Shown piece after piece: positions 1 through 9,634 of a stretch of DNA of 64,000 nt. Source of the stretch: Mariaggregatimicrobium sp964498785 (GTDB lineage: Bacteria; Zhuqueibacterota; Zhuqueibacteria; Thermofontimicrobiales; Thiofontviventaceae); the NCBI GenBank assembly GCA_964498785.1, contig CAZCJL010000014.1, forward strand, positions 18,426-82,425, in the 5' to 3' direction. The first letter of the stretch is position 1, and each line of letters begins with the position of its first letter. The position numbers and the translations under genes are program-made. The notes beneath the pieces were generated by a model that was given only the letters and a program-made list of their open reading frames with translations, ran no database searches and was not told where the DNA came from.

Positions 1-3000
1 TATTAATTTCAATATACCCAAAATCTTTATCAGTTTCCAGGAAATAAACAGTCCAGAAAGAAAATACCGCGTTTTCAAGCTCAGACAAGTCCATCCCATC
101 TTTGAGTGAAAAGGAGACATTGGAATTATTGGGATATGTTCTGCCCTGTCCGGGATGGTCGTTGATGCAATTATTGCCCTGATGCGCAATACTGGTCTCA
201 ATTCCCCATCCATCCGGATCGGCGATCCAGTTAGCAATTCCAGTCTCAAAGTCTTCTAATCCGATTATAAACCATTTTTCTGTTGTTGTTTCACTATTTT
301 TAGACATTGAAACATCTGTAGCGCTGACAGAATAATAGACGGTATCGCCAAAAGCGAATGGTCCCGGGATAGCTCCCTCAAAGCGATTATCGGCCATAAT
401 TTTGGGTGGCTGCATTTTTACTACACCGCTTTGGCCAAATACCGATCGATAATTAAGAAATACCGCAGCAGTATCAATACCTGTGTTATCAAACACTTCA
501 ATAGCAAGCTGATGATCTCCTTTATTAATTATTGTATTCGGAATATCATTCAACAAGGCGATGTATGGAGGTGTTGAGTCAAAATTATTTGAATAAGAAT
601 ATTTACGAATAGGCGATGAAAAGCCTTTTTCATTTTGTGCAAAAATAAAATATTCAATAACTTTACCAAATTGAGGCGGAATTTCGGCTTCATAAATGTC
701 CTCGCCTTTGTTAATCATAGTAGCAGTATTATACCCGGCTTCGCCTTTAACTCGCCACAATAGATAAATACCTGTTAATTCATCACTGTTAGCGGTCACC
801 TTTGCAGAGACAACCCTTGATTTTGTTGAATCCTCGGTATCTGTTAATGGCGTATGCATAATAGTCAATTCATTCAGCCATTCCAAAATGCGCGGCATAA
901 TTTCATTACGAGCGGGTTCTTCGACAATTGCCTCAAATCCGCCGAATGCGAAATAGACGGAACGGTACAACCCGGCATAGCGAACTGCGCCACTGTTGCC
1001 ATTGGAATAATTGAAAATGGAAATACCACCGTTGACCGGCTCAACCTCACTCGGATATTGGTTTGCCGCTGCTCGTCCGGGCTGATAAACATTGATAGAA
1101 AGCTTATCGCTCAATGGATCGCCAGGCACTCCTGTTAATGAAGAAAATTGACTGGTGTCAAGGAGATATCTGGCGCGGAGATAATTTTCATAAAAATCTT
1201 TTGAAGCGCCACCGGAGCCTACATATCCGGTTCCTTCCAAATCACTCAAATCCCAGCCAATATCCTGTCCCGAAATAAAAAGCTTACCACCAGCGCCTAA
1301 AAACAAACTCAAAACCGTTTGATCTTCTTCTGTTAAAGATGGAAAAGTCCATTCACACGCCCAGATCACGGTCGGGTAAGCATAAAGCTGCTGGAAATCC
1401 GGAGTACCATTTAGCTCATGATCATGAATATCATAAGCCACTCCCAGACTATCCAGTACCTGTGTGTAATATCCTTCAATATTATTTTTACCATCATCGT
1501 CATCTACAAGCAGCACACTGGGATTAATGGCAATATAGAATTCAAAAAGCTCGTTGTAACCATTATCCGTGGTTAACCGAAGCTCACATTTCACCCGTTT
1601 GGGCAAAATGCCACCTCCAACATGTACAATAAACGGATCGCCGTCATTCTTCTTTTGGTTATTATTCAAATCCCGAAGTCCGGTCAGCGTTCCGTACGAG
1701 GAATTCGCTTTTAATACTTCAACAGTGGAATCTTCAACTGTGAGCGTGGCGCTCAAATTTTGGGCATCTTCCCACACATTAGAAAGCTGCAACGACAAAT
1801 CAATTGTTTCACCGTAATCGATTCGTCCGTTACCATTTCCGCCGGAGCGATCATCAATATAGTGGCGTTGGATCGCGATGCGTGGTAATGCAGAGACGTT
1901 TTCAGTTACTGCGCGATACGCGTTTATTCGCCCTGATCCTAATTTCCCTGCATAATTGGGATTAATCCCGTCGATATTATCAGCCGTTTCAACAACCTGT
2001 ATCATGATTTCGGCGGGTGACCATTCCGGATGCTGGGATTTAACCAGTGCTGCCAAACCTGCCACAAGCGGAGAGGACATGGACGATCCCTGATAAGTAG
2101 CATAATTATCATTAAAAACCGTGCTTAAGATTCCGGGTCTACCACGGCTTACGTCTCCACCAGGTGCGGAAACTGTCACCCAGTCTCCGTAAGTTGCATA
2201 AGATGCTTTTTGATCCAAATCATTCACAGCGGCAACAGAGATGGCGAACTTTTCGAGACTTAGCGGCTCCCCTTGTTCATCACCGGCATTACCGGCGGAA
2301 GTGACAATAACCACGCCGTTTTCATACGCATAACGCGCGCCATCGACCACAGTCTCTGAATTTCCGAAGCTCAGATTCGCTACATGCGCGCCGTTATCGG
2401 CAGCGTAAGCAAATGCTTCAGCCATAAAACCGGACAAGCCGACGCCGTTTCCATCCGTAGTATGCCAGCCAATGCGCAGTGGCATTATTTTCACATTCCA
2501 GCTAATCGAGGCAACTCCGATATCATTATCCGTGACCGCCGCGGCAATGCCGGCAGTATGCGTGCCGTGCCCGTCAAAATCCATCGGATCGTTGTCCGGG
2601 ACGTTGCCATCTTCACCATTAGCAACATTTGTTGCACCTTCTACAAAATCCCAGCCGCGAATATCATCTACAAATCCGTTATTGTCAGAATCGACGCCGT
2701 TTTCTGTTTCAGCATCGTTTGACCAGATATTGGCTGCCAGATCAGGATGATCCCAATCCGTGCCAGTATCGATAATCGCGACGATCACACCGGAATCGCC
2801 TTTTGCGACATCCCATGCCTGCTCTGCCATAATCTGGGGCAAATGTTGCTGGCTATTATATCTGGCGTCATTGGGAATCGCTTGCGCAGGAATAATATAA
2901 TCCGGTTCAGCATATTCTACTTCCGGATTTTGATTTAAAGCAGCCACCATCTGACGGATGTCCGTATCTTCGGGAACCGTTAACACATGAATTCTGGACA

Positions 3001-3295
3001 GCCCGATTTCCGGCCGCTCTGCAATTCGTGTATTTTTTACATTTTTGAATAACCGCTCCCTGGATCTGACAGCAAACGCCTGACTCACTTTATCCAGCGC
3101 CTGGTTGATACTTTTTTCTTTATTCTCCTGTTTGAACTTAACGATCACACGGCCCGGCACGTATTTCAAATCAGAACGTACACTCTTCTTCCGAGACAGT
3201 TGTGAACCTTCAGAGCTGTTCTTTGCATAAGTATCAGTTTGATTAAATAGAAATAATCCACACAAAAAGATAATCAAAACATTTCTTTTTTTCAT
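1..3295 (-). CDS. Secreted subtilisin-like serine protease (S8), C-terminus beyond window
   Basis: An open frame runs from an ATG at 3295 to the window edge (about 1098 residues, no stop), so the C-terminus is missing. Residues 1-24 form a signal peptide ending near TDTYA. An I9-like propeptide starts around YVPGRVIVKF. The S8 domain has the full triad: Asp176 in IIDTGTDWDHPDL, His243 in DGHGTHTAGI and Ser405 in GSSMSSPLVAG. After the catalytic domain come a CARDB/Ig-like segment, a Rossmann-like module starting SVLLVDDDDG, and beta-rich domains. The last visible part resembles the jelly-roll domains that follow secreted peptidases. A T9SS sorting domain probably lies just outside the window, by analogy with the neighbouring M6 protease (inference). 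The ribosome site is GAGAGAGGG. It is likely an extracellular protein-degrading enzyme. Confidence 0.9.
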   Translation of the reverse strand, partial: MKKRNVLIIFLCGLFLFNQTDTYAKNSSEGSQLSRKKSVRSDLKYVPGRVIVKFKQENKEKSINQALDKVSQAFAVRSRERLFKNVKNTRIAERPEIGLSRIHVLTVPEDTDIRQMVAALNQNPEVEYAEPDYIIPAQAIPNDARYNSQQHLPQIMAEQAWDVAKGDSGVIVAIIDTGTDWDHPDLAANIWSNDAETENGVDSDNNGFVDDIRGWDFVEGATNVANGEDGNVPDNDPMDFDGHGTHTAGIAAAVTDNDIGVASISWNVKIMPLRIGWHTTDGNGVGLSGFMAEAFAYAADNGAHVANLSFGNSETVVDGARYAYENGVVIVTSAGNAGDEQGEPLSLEKFAISVAAVNDLDQKASYATYGDWVTVSAPGGDVSRGRPGILSTVFNDNYATYQGSSMSSPLVAGLAALVKSQHPEWSPAEIMIQVVETADNIDGINPNYAGKLGSGRINAYRAVTENVSALPRIAIQRHYIDDRSGGNGNGRIDYGETIDLSLQLSNVWEDAQNLSATLTVEDSTVEVLKANSSYGTLTGLRDLNNNQKKNDGDPFIVHVGGGILPKRVKCELRLTTDNGYNELFEFYIAINPSVLLVDDDDGKNNIEGYYTQVLDSLGVAYDIHDHELNGTPDFQQLYAYPTVIWACEWTFPSLTEEDQTVLSLFLGAGGKLFISGQDIGWDLSDLEGTGYVGSGGASKDFYENYLRARYLLDTSQFSSLTGVPGDPLSDKLSINVYQPGRAAANQYPSEVEPVNGGISIFNYSNGNSGAVRYAGLYRSVYFAFGGFEAIVEEPARNEIMPRILEWLNELTIMHTPLTDTEDSTKSRVVSAKVTANSDELTGIYLLWRVKGEAGYNTATMINKGEDIYEAEIPPQFGKVIEYFIFAQNEKGFSSPIRKYSYSNNFDSTPPYIALLNDIPNTIINKGDHQLAIEVFDNTGIDTAAVFLNYRSVFGQSGVVKMQPPKIMADNRFEGAIPGPFAFGDTVYYSVSATDVSMSKNSETTTEKWFIIGLEDFETGIANWIADPDGWGIETSIAHQGNNCINDHPGQGRTYPNNSNVSFSLKDGMDLSELENAVFSFWTVYFLETDKDFGYIEIN

Positions 3296-3382
3296 GAAGC
3301 CCTCTCTCAATTTATTTGTTATATTTGATCAGCCTTAAAATTCTATCTAAAATTCTAAAAAGAAAATTATCATACAATTGTA

Positions 3383-3460
3383 GCCCACTAAGCACACAAA
3401 AATACACAAAATGTTATTTTTTTATTTTGAATTAAGCACTATTTCGTGTGTTTCGCGGGC
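3383..3460. repeat. Imperfect inverted repeat in intergenic gap
   Basis: Left arm 3383-3402 (GCCCACTAAGCACACAAAAA) and right arm 3441-3460 pair imperfectly; the reverse complement of the right arm starts GCCCGCGAAACACACGAAAT. It lies in the 506-base gap 3296-3801 between two divergently unrelated minus-strand protease genes. It could be a weak terminator or a degenerate dispersed repeat. Apart from this and the larger inverted repeat at 3578-3757, I see no gene in the gap. Confidence 0.45.
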
Positions 3461-3577
3461 AATAAATCTATTTTTTTTATTATTATAATTTATTTTAGAA
3501 ATTTAGGTTCTAAATTAAACATGAACAACAAATTATTTTATTGATATTTGGAGCGCAATGGCTTTATCCCGCCCGGC

Positions 3578-3757
3578 GGGAGTGAATCGCATAAACAGCC
3601 TGTCCATGAACTACCGTTGCGAAGGTTATTAAAATAGACTGCTCTGTATATTGAATAAATTTCAATGAATTATCTCTATGTATAGCTACAAACCTTCGCA
3701 AGGATTTGCCCGGCAATTACCGAGTTCCTGGACACGCTCTAAAGTCGATTCACTCCA
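3578..3757. repeat. Long imperfect inverted repeat
   Basis: Two arms of about 50 and 66 bases face each other around an AT-rich centre. Both arms share, in order, GGAGTGAATCG (outer), a TGTCCA-GAACT block (middle) and TTGCGAAGGTT (inner); the segments between differ in length and sequence. A perfect small palindrome CCCGCCGGGCGGG-like core (read on either strand) sits at the left edge near 3569-3581. No open frame lies inside. The structure resembles a decayed palindromic repeat or non-autonomous element; no target duplication was seen. Confidence 0.5.
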
Positions 3758-3801
3758 AAACGTACTTTCAATGTTACCAGGTTCATCCTGATTAAATTAC
3801 G

Positions 3802-6594
3802 TCATTTAAGTAAAATCATTCGTTTTCTGTCAATAAAATCTTTTGTTTTTATTTGGTAAAAATAAAGTCCGCTGCTTAACAGCGACGCATCGAATGTAAT
3901 CTGATGTATGCCGGCAGGTAGCTCTTTTTCCAACAGGTTAATAACTTCCTGGCCTTTTAAATTATATACTTTTAACGTCACAAAACCAAAATCTTTTAAT
4001 GAAAACCGGATGGTTGTTTCCGGATTGAACGGATTCGGATAATTTTGTTCCAGACTATTCGACACAGGTTTAACAGGTAGTTGGTCACTCTTTTTTACAT
4101 CCGTGATATCACTTGCAAGCCATTCCAGACTATTACCCAGTAATTGGCTGCGGGTTGCGAAACCCGGGAATTCGCTGTTTACGGCCTCCAACCCAAATCC
4201 CATAAAAACAATTTTAGAGTTATTCTGCTCATTTTGAATTCTGACTGCGGCAGCGGTTTCCGGATATTTGCTGTAACGCAGCATTACACTGGCGGAATCA
4301 TCCGGGATCAGGTTGTCCGGAGACGCCTGATTTCGGGCGCCATCGCCACCAGCGATCACCACCTTTCTTAGCGTATCTGTCACCGGGTCGCCAACGACGC
4401 CATTTAGCAAGCGATCGGCAACATTTCCGCCCCATTCCACATGCAGTATATCACTTAAAAAATCACTTCCCTGTTGCGCTAAATTCTCTGCAATATTTTG
4501 GCCAGTTAACAACAGGCGGCCACCGTGTTTCAAAAATTTTTGAAGCGAGTCCTGCTCCGCGTGTGTCAATGCATTGTCCAATGTTTTGCCGGTTACCCAG
4601 ATCATTGTCTGGTACGAATATCCTTTTGTAAGTGCGGTGGTCTTTTGTAAATCAGTGTCGTCAAACGGATAATCCAGTCTGTCGAGAGACGCCTGAATAT
4701 AGGTTTCTAAATCATCTCCATCGTCATCATCGACAAGAAGAATATTGGGAATACCGACCATAGAGCTTAAACGGCGATTTTCGACGACTGGTTCGGATGC
4801 GGCTATACCTGTAATTTCAAGATCAAAATAAACACGGTGTGTTTCAAATTGCGGGCTCACTGCAAATGTGAACGGCGCAGCGCTTGTTTCGACGTTCGTT
4901 TTTGAGCCAAGCTCGCCCAGAAATAATTCATCATTTTCCATCGTAATTCCCGAACCGGTGGTACTGATTTTCATAGTCGCCTCACTCACATTCGCCCATT
5001 CATTACTTAATTGTATTGCAAGCGCGCCTGTTTCCCCAGCCTCTACCCGTCCGTTCAGATTACCTGTCATGTCTTCAACACTTGTTATTTCAACTGTCAT
5101 ATAGGGCCGTCCGTAAAAAACTTCCACATCTGCTGTCATAACAGAATCAGAAGGACTGATATTCCAGATTGCCACCTGTGTCGGATTATCATTATAATTG
5201 ATGCTGTTGGGATTAGAAAATTCATCAAAAGTCGTATTATTCATTCCGCCGGGAAACGGATCGCCGACATCTCCTCTGTTATAACCATCATCCAGATGGT
5301 TCATACCGTCTGCTTCTTCAAGGTCAACCAATTTATGAAACTCATCGCGGTTCGATGATTTGGAATTATCCACATGCCAGACCAATAATCCCCCGGAATA
5401 AATATATTCATCAAATCCGGTTTTCTGTCGATTTTCAACAAGAAAATATTCCCTACCCAGCGGCAACCTGGCGCCAAAATAGCTTGAAAAGTAATCAATA
5501 TTGCCATTTTTCCAGATTTTGTAAACCACTGGTAACACATCACTTTCAACCTGCGGGAATTGCACATCCTGATAATTCGCATTCACAACAACCGGATAAA
5601 TCCAACCGAGCGCCTCTTTACACCAGGCACTCATGTGTACCGGTTTTTCAGAGTGGCGTCCGTCGCCGCCATAGCTGCCGCCGCTCATCAGACACCAGTT
5701 GCCCACGCCTTCAGACGTTTCATTAGGCGCATCATCGGTATCGTACAAATCAGGTAATCCCAGCACATGTCCGAATTCATGACAAAACACCCCGATTTCG
5801 ATCATATTTTTATCTGTACCACTTCCGGATAGTTCCGGCTGAATAATATAATCATCGATTCGAATGTAACCGCCATTTGCTCGGGGGTCATTCGTGGTAT
5901 ATGATCCGACACCTCCGGAAGAAAGCGACCAACGATGAGACCAGATATTATCACTGTCCCCGGCTTCTGCGCCGCCACCGGTATGAACAATTACCAGCGC
6001 GTCCACTTTTCCGTCATCATCCCCGGAATTTGGAATACCGTCCGGGCCATCATTATCGTATTGACCAAAATCCACGTCACCATCCGCCATTATCGCAAGG
6101 TCCATTACAAATTGCGGCGCGCCGCCAGCCAATCCATTATCACGATTTACATAAAAGGATTGAGTGCTTGGCGCCTGATACCAGCCGTACACATCTCCTG
6201 TCATGTAAAAACTACCATAAGAAACTTGCTGATAATAATCTGTCATGGTTCCGGTAGGATTCGGACCGTCAAATAATAACGCTTGAAAATCTGCAACAGA
6301 AAACGTTGAGGAGCTGTTTGAGTATGAACCCAACAATACAGGTAAATATGTCGTGTCGATCAGCGCAGATTCTGTTGAACTCATTTTACCCAATTGAATC
6401 ATTCGCTTCATTTCTGCCTGTCGTTGAATTTTTTCAACCAGACCGCCCTGTTGATACGACTTCGAAATAACGTCCATATAATAACTGAAATTTGGCGGAG
6501 GTTTTACGCCTTTCTTAGGAGGAGAAATCGCAAACAGCGATGTCCAACTAAAAGTAATGACAATCAAATAATAAATTTTATTGGTGTTAACCAT
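3802..6594 (-). CDS. Secreted M6-family metalloprotease with T9SS sorting domain
   Basis: The 930-aa protein begins with a signal peptide of about 22 residues (ending near WTSLFA). The catalytic zinc site is HEFGH at residues 272-276, followed by GLPDLYD as in immune inhibitor A-like M6 proteases. Aspartate-rich calcium-type motifs (DYDNDGPDGIPNSGDDDG region) lie just before it. A Rossmann-like module starting NILLVDDDDGDD follows (about residues 635-800). The last 80 residues start NYPNPFNPETT and end in RMILLK, a type A T9SS C-terminal domain, so the protein should be exported by SprA and displayed or released. ATG start preceded by GGAGAA. It lies 24 bases upstream-side of the pentein gene's stop, both on the minus strand. 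Confidence 0.92.
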   Translation of the reverse strand: MVNTNKIYYLIVITFSWTSLFAISPPKKGVKPPPNFSYYMDVISKSYQQGGLVEKIQRQAEMKRMIQLGKMSSTESALIDTTYLPVLLGSYSNSSSTFSVADFQALLFDGPNPTGTMTDYYQQVSYGSFYMTGDVYGWYQAPSTQSFYVNRDNGLAGGAPQFVMDLAIMADGDVDFGQYDNDGPDGIPNSGDDDGKVDALVIVHTGGGAEAGDSDNIWSHRWSLSSGGVGSYTTNDPRANGGYIRIDDYIIQPELSGSGTDKNMIEIGVFCHEFGHVLGLPDLYDTDDAPNETSEGVGNWCLMSGGSYGGDGRHSEKPVHMSAWCKEALGWIYPVVVNANYQDVQFPQVESDVLPVVYKIWKNGNIDYFSSYFGARLPLGREYFLVENRQKTGFDEYIYSGGLLVWHVDNSKSSNRDEFHKLVDLEEADGMNHLDDGYNRGDVGDPFPGGMNNTTFDEFSNPNSINYNDNPTQVAIWNISPSDSVMTADVEVFYGRPYMTVEITSVEDMTGNLNGRVEAGETGALAIQLSNEWANVSEATMKISTTGSGITMENDELFLGELGSKTNVETSAAPFTFAVSPQFETHRVYFDLEITGIAASEPVVENRRLSSMVGIPNILLVDDDDGDDLETYIQASLDRLDYPFDDTDLQKTTALTKGYSYQTMIWVTGKTLDNALTHAEQDSLQKFLKHGGRLLLTGQNIAENLAQQGSDFLSDILHVEWGGNVADRLLNGVVGDPVTDTLRKVVIAGGDGARNQASPDNLIPDDSASVMLRYSKYPETAAAVRIQNEQNNSKIVFMGFGLEAVNSEFPGFATRSQLLGNSLEWLASDITDVKKSDQLPVKPVSNSLEQNYPNPFNPETTIRFSLKDFGFVTLKVYNLKGQEVINLLEKELPAGIHQITFDASLLSSGLYFYQIKTKDFIDRKRMILLK

Positions 6595-6618
6595 AATTAT
6601 TCTCCGTCACTTGTTAAG

Positions 6619-7830
6619 TTAATTTTTAAATTCGATGGTTATACAATGCGGTCCGGAAGAACCATATCCCAAAATCCCACTCCCTTTTACCGGAAAGACT
6701 GTTTTACCAGATGCTTTTATCAATATATTTTCGGCCAACTGATCAATGCTCTTGATCCCATACACTGGCATTAAAATACCATCCTGCCACACAAGACAAT
6801 TCGGATAACACAGCATGGGCAGTCCCTTGTTTTTCTTTCCGCCAGATCGGCCAAACTGTCCCGGCCAAAACGGAATCCGAATGACCTCGAATCCATTCTC
6901 TTGTAAAGCCAAAGTAATTTTATCGTCCCATCCATACGCAGGTTCTGATAACACCGCGTTCACGAATTCGCCTGGTTTTAATAAATCATTGAGGATTGCT
7001 AATTTATCTTTTAACATTGGCCCGAGGATTAATCCCGGCGCATCTAATTTATCACAGGAAAAGGTATTTTTGTTCCAGTTAAAATCAACATTACCGGCAG
7101 AACTCGTAAATTCCACTGCCCAGCGGGCGATAATTTTCTTTTGCTCTGTTCGATCTAATCGCAATAACAAATTTCTGGTTAGTTCCACATCACCGACAGC
7201 CACGCGATTTTCAGTGAGCGGCATCACCAGCAAATCAAGGTGAAATTTATCCAATGACGGTGTCGGCACTCGTACAAGTGAATGCTGAATCGCCGGATCG
7301 ACAGGCATATTTTCAGGACAGATTAATTTATCGCCGGCGACCAAAAATTGAGCGCCGATAAATGACATCGTGCTGTTGTGCACCTGAACATCATTCAACT
7401 GATCCAACGAAAGGAAAGTATTCCTTAATTGATGCTGCTCCGAAGCGCTTACCAGCAACGTGCCTTTTATATCAACGAGCACCTGATCCCTGGGCCACGG
7501 TCCATACGCCCGTGCATCCTGAACAAATTGCAATCGGGGTTCGCCCCATGAATTAAATCCCAATTTGTTTTGATTTAATGTAGAAACGAGTCGTCCAAAT
7601 TCCGGTGAATTCGGTCCAAATTGATTAATAACAATCGCCTCGACATCGGGCAGGGCTTTTAAAATATCCACCAGTGAAATGCTTCCGATTTCTGCTGTTT
7701 GGGAGTAAACAAGAATGAGTTTATCAATTTTTCCATGATGCGAAGATTGCAATTTTATGGCAGAACGCTGCTGTGCATAAACCGAGTTCACTATCAATAA
7801 CAGGACGAGCAATTTTTTAATCTCTTTCAC
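6619..7830 (-). CDS. Exported agmatine/peptidylarginine deiminase-like pentein enzyme
   Basis: The 403-aa protein carries the guanidine-modifying (pentein) signature: GPWPRD at residues 110-115, FHLD with His197 and Asp199, and a C-terminal GPHCIT with candidate nucleophile Cys396. This is the layout of agmatine deiminases and bacterial peptidylarginine deiminases. A signal peptide (about 1-19, ending NSVYA) puts it outside the cytoplasm, unusual for agmatine deiminase and reminiscent of Porphyromonas PPAD; the mature N-terminus would be Gln. There is no T9SS sorting domain. The start is GTG at 7830 with a weak ribosome site; two sigma70-like promoters sit upstream. The substrate (free agmatine, arginine or peptidyl-arginine) cannot be told from sequence. 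Confidence 0.72.
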   Translation of the reverse strand: MKEIKKLLVLLLIVNSVYAQQRSAIKLQSSHHGKIDKLILVYSQTAEIGSISLVDILKALPDVEAIVINQFGPNSPEFGRLVSTLNQNKLGFNSWGEPRLQFVQDARAYGPWPRDQVLVDIKGTLLVSASEQHQLRNTFLSLDQLNDVQVHNSTMSFIGAQFLVAGDKLICPENMPVDPAIQHSLVRVPTPSLDKFHLDLLVMPLTENRVAVGDVELTRNLLLRLDRTEQKKIIARWAVEFTSSAGNVDFNWNKNTFSCDKLDAPGLILGPMLKDKLAILNDLLKPGEFVNAVLSEPAYGWDDKITLALQENGFEVIRIPFWPGQFGRSGGKKNKGLPMLCYPNCLVWQDGILMPVYGIKSIDQLAENILIKASGKTVFPVKGSGILGYGSSGPHCITIEFKN

Positions 7831-7863
7831 AAAATCCAGAATTGAATTTCCTATTTTTAGGTT

Positions 7864-7893
7864 ACTATAATCAATATGTTAGAAAAGTGTCAA
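7864..7893 (-). promoter_or_regulatory. Sigma70-like promoter for the pentein gene (proximal)
   Basis: On the minus strand TTGACA (7893-7888) is followed after 18 bases by TATAGT (7869-7864). Transcription would start about 25-30 bases before the GTG at 7830. Confidence 0.5.
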
Positions 7894-7899
7894 ATTTTT

Positions 7900-7928
7900 A
7901 TTATAGACAATATTTCCGGTAATGTCAA
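7900..7928 (-). promoter_or_regulatory. Sigma70-like promoter for the pentein gene (distal)
   Basis: On the minus strand TTGACA (7928-7923), a 17-base spacer and a perfect TATAAT (7905-7900). It forms a tandem with the promoter at 7864-7893 in the gap after the carbamoyltransferase gene. Confidence 0.6.
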
Positions 7929-7945
7929 GCGAAAATTGATTCCTT

Positions 7946-9634
7946 TTACTTCGATTTATTGATGATGCAGTTTCCCATCACAAGGTAATCCATGCCTGTA
8001 TTTTGGTAACACTGAAATGCTTCCCTCGGCGTGCACACAATAGGTTCGCCGCGTACATTAAATGACGTATTCACCAGCACCGGACAACCGGTTATTTTTT
8101 TGAACGCTTGCAGAAGTTTGTACAAAAAAGGATTTTGTTGCTGATTGATCGTTTGGATTCGGGCGCTGCCATTGATATGAGTAACGGCTGGTATTTCCGC
8201 TCGTTTCTCATCTTTTACCTGAGCCACCAGTAACATAAAAGGACTTGGACGGTCAATTTCAAAATAGTCTGCTGCATCTTCTTCCAAAACAACCGGGGCA
8301 AAGGGACGAAAATCTTCTCTAAATTTTATCTTGTTATTTAAAATATCTTTCATAGCCGGGTTGCGGGGATTTGCCAGAATACTTCGATTGCCCAGCGCCC
8401 GCGGACCAAATTCCATGCGCCCCTGAAACCAGCCGATTATTTTATCCGCGGCGATTAATTCGGCAACTTTTTCAATTAGTTGCTCATCAGAATAATCAAT
8501 AAATGAAATTCCTTCATTCCTCAAAAATAATTGTATTTCATCATGATCGAATTCAGGGCCCCAGTTTGCATGTTCCATTCCAAACCGCTGTGGATTTTTC
8601 AGCAGCGAATTATAGGTAAAGAAAGCCGCGCCGATTGCGCCTCCGGCATCTCCGGCGGCCGGCTGGATGAATACGTTTTCAAACGGGCTCTCCCGCAGCA
8701 ATCTGCCATTGGCAACGGAATTTAACGCGACGCCACCAGCGAGACAGATATCCGGCAGCCGAGTTTCCTGATATAAGTGACGCGCCATTTTCAGCACGAT
8801 TTCTTCAGTCACAGCCTGAATACTGGCAGCGATGTCTTTGTGGGTTTGGGTCAATTCGCTCTCCGGAATCCGGAGAGGTTCGTCGAATAAACGGTGGAAA
8901 CGTTCATTTGTCATTCGCAATCCATAAGGATAAGCAAAATAGTCCAGATCCAATTTAAAACTGCCATCGTCACGAATATCAATCAATTGTTTAATTTTGT
9001 TCGTGAATTTCGGTGTACCGTACGGCGCCAGTCCCATAACTTTGTATTCATCGCTATTGACTTTGAATCCGAGATAATAAGTAAACGCATTGTATAACAA
9101 TCCCAATGAATGCGGATAGCGAAGCTCCCTGTGCAAATCGATCTGAATTCTATCGCCGACGCCATAACTGGCGGTATCCCACTCTCCCACACCATCGATG
9201 GTAAGAATCGCTGCCTTTTTAAATGGCGACAGGAGAAAAGCACTGGCTGCGTGCGCCAGATGATGATCACAGAACAGGACCGGGCCGTCATAATGAATTT
9301 CCTGCTCAATGAGTTGCGGCGTCCAGAGTTTTCGTTTTAACCACACCGGTATAGCTTTTACGAACGCGTGCAGACTTTTGGGATAGGTTGCAAAATAGGT
9401 CGTTAAAATTCGGTCAAATTTTCGGAATGGTTTGTCATAAAAAACGACATAATTGATATCGTCGATGATCATTTGCCCGTTGCGCAAACAGTATTCGATA
9501 GCATTCACCGGAAACGCCGGATCGTGTTTAATGCGTGTAAATCGTTCCTCCGAGGCAGCGGCGATTAATTGACCATTCTGCACCAGACAGGCAGCGGCAT
9601 CATGGAAAAAGCAGGATACTCCCAAAATGTTCAT
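7946..9634 (-). CDS. Carbamoyltransferase, NodU/CmcH/HypF-C family
   Basis: The 562-aa protein matches carbamoyltransferases such as NodU and CmcH over full length: the N-terminal Kae1/ASKHA-like domain begins MNILGVSCFFHDAAACL, with SEERFTRIKHD, CDHHLAHAASAF (metal-binding histidines) and LTIDGVGEWDT. The C-terminal domain has EFGPRALGNRS and NTSFNVRGEPIVCTP. These enzymes transfer carbamoyl from carbamoyl phosphate to hydroxyls of sugars or small molecules. The start codon overlaps the stop of the methyltransferase gene by four bases (ATGA), so the two are translationally coupled. With the small membrane proteins and SGNH hydrolase upstream it forms a cluster seen in other bacteria; the substrate is unknown, perhaps an envelope glycan. 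Confidence 0.9.
   Translation of the reverse strand: MNILGVSCFFHDAAACLVQNGQLIAAASEERFTRIKHDPAFPVNAIEYCLRNGQMIIDDINYVVFYDKPFRKFDRILTTYFATYPKSLHAFVKAIPVWLKRKLWTPQLIEQEIHYDGPVLFCDHHLAHAASAFLLSPFKKAAILTIDGVGEWDTASYGVGDRIQIDLHRELRYPHSLGLLYNAFTYYLGFKVNSDEYKVMGLAPYGTPKFTNKIKQLIDIRDDGSFKLDLDYFAYPYGLRMTNERFHRLFDEPLRIPESELTQTHKDIAASIQAVTEEIVLKMARHLYQETRLPDICLAGGVALNSVANGRLLRESPFENVFIQPAAGDAGGAIGAAFFTYNSLLKNPQRFGMEHANWGPEFDHDEIQLFLRNEGISFIDYSDEQLIEKVAELIAADKIIGWFQGRMEFGPRALGNRSILANPRNPAMKDILNNKIKFREDFRPFAPVVLEEDAADYFEIDRPSPFMLLVAQVKDEKRAEIPAVTHINGSARIQTINQQQNPFLYKLLQAFKKITGCPVLVNTSFNVRGEPIVCTPREAFQCYQNTGMDYLVMGNCIINKSK

Noticed and set aside
3578..3757. Insertion sequence or MITE call
   Set aside because: No transposase, no target site duplication and arms too divergent; kept only as a repeat.
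5877..6276. Two overlapping plus-strand frames (126 and 113 aa) in the M6 protease
   Set aside because: Low-complexity, no start signal, fully inside the metalloprotease gene whose motifs are certain.
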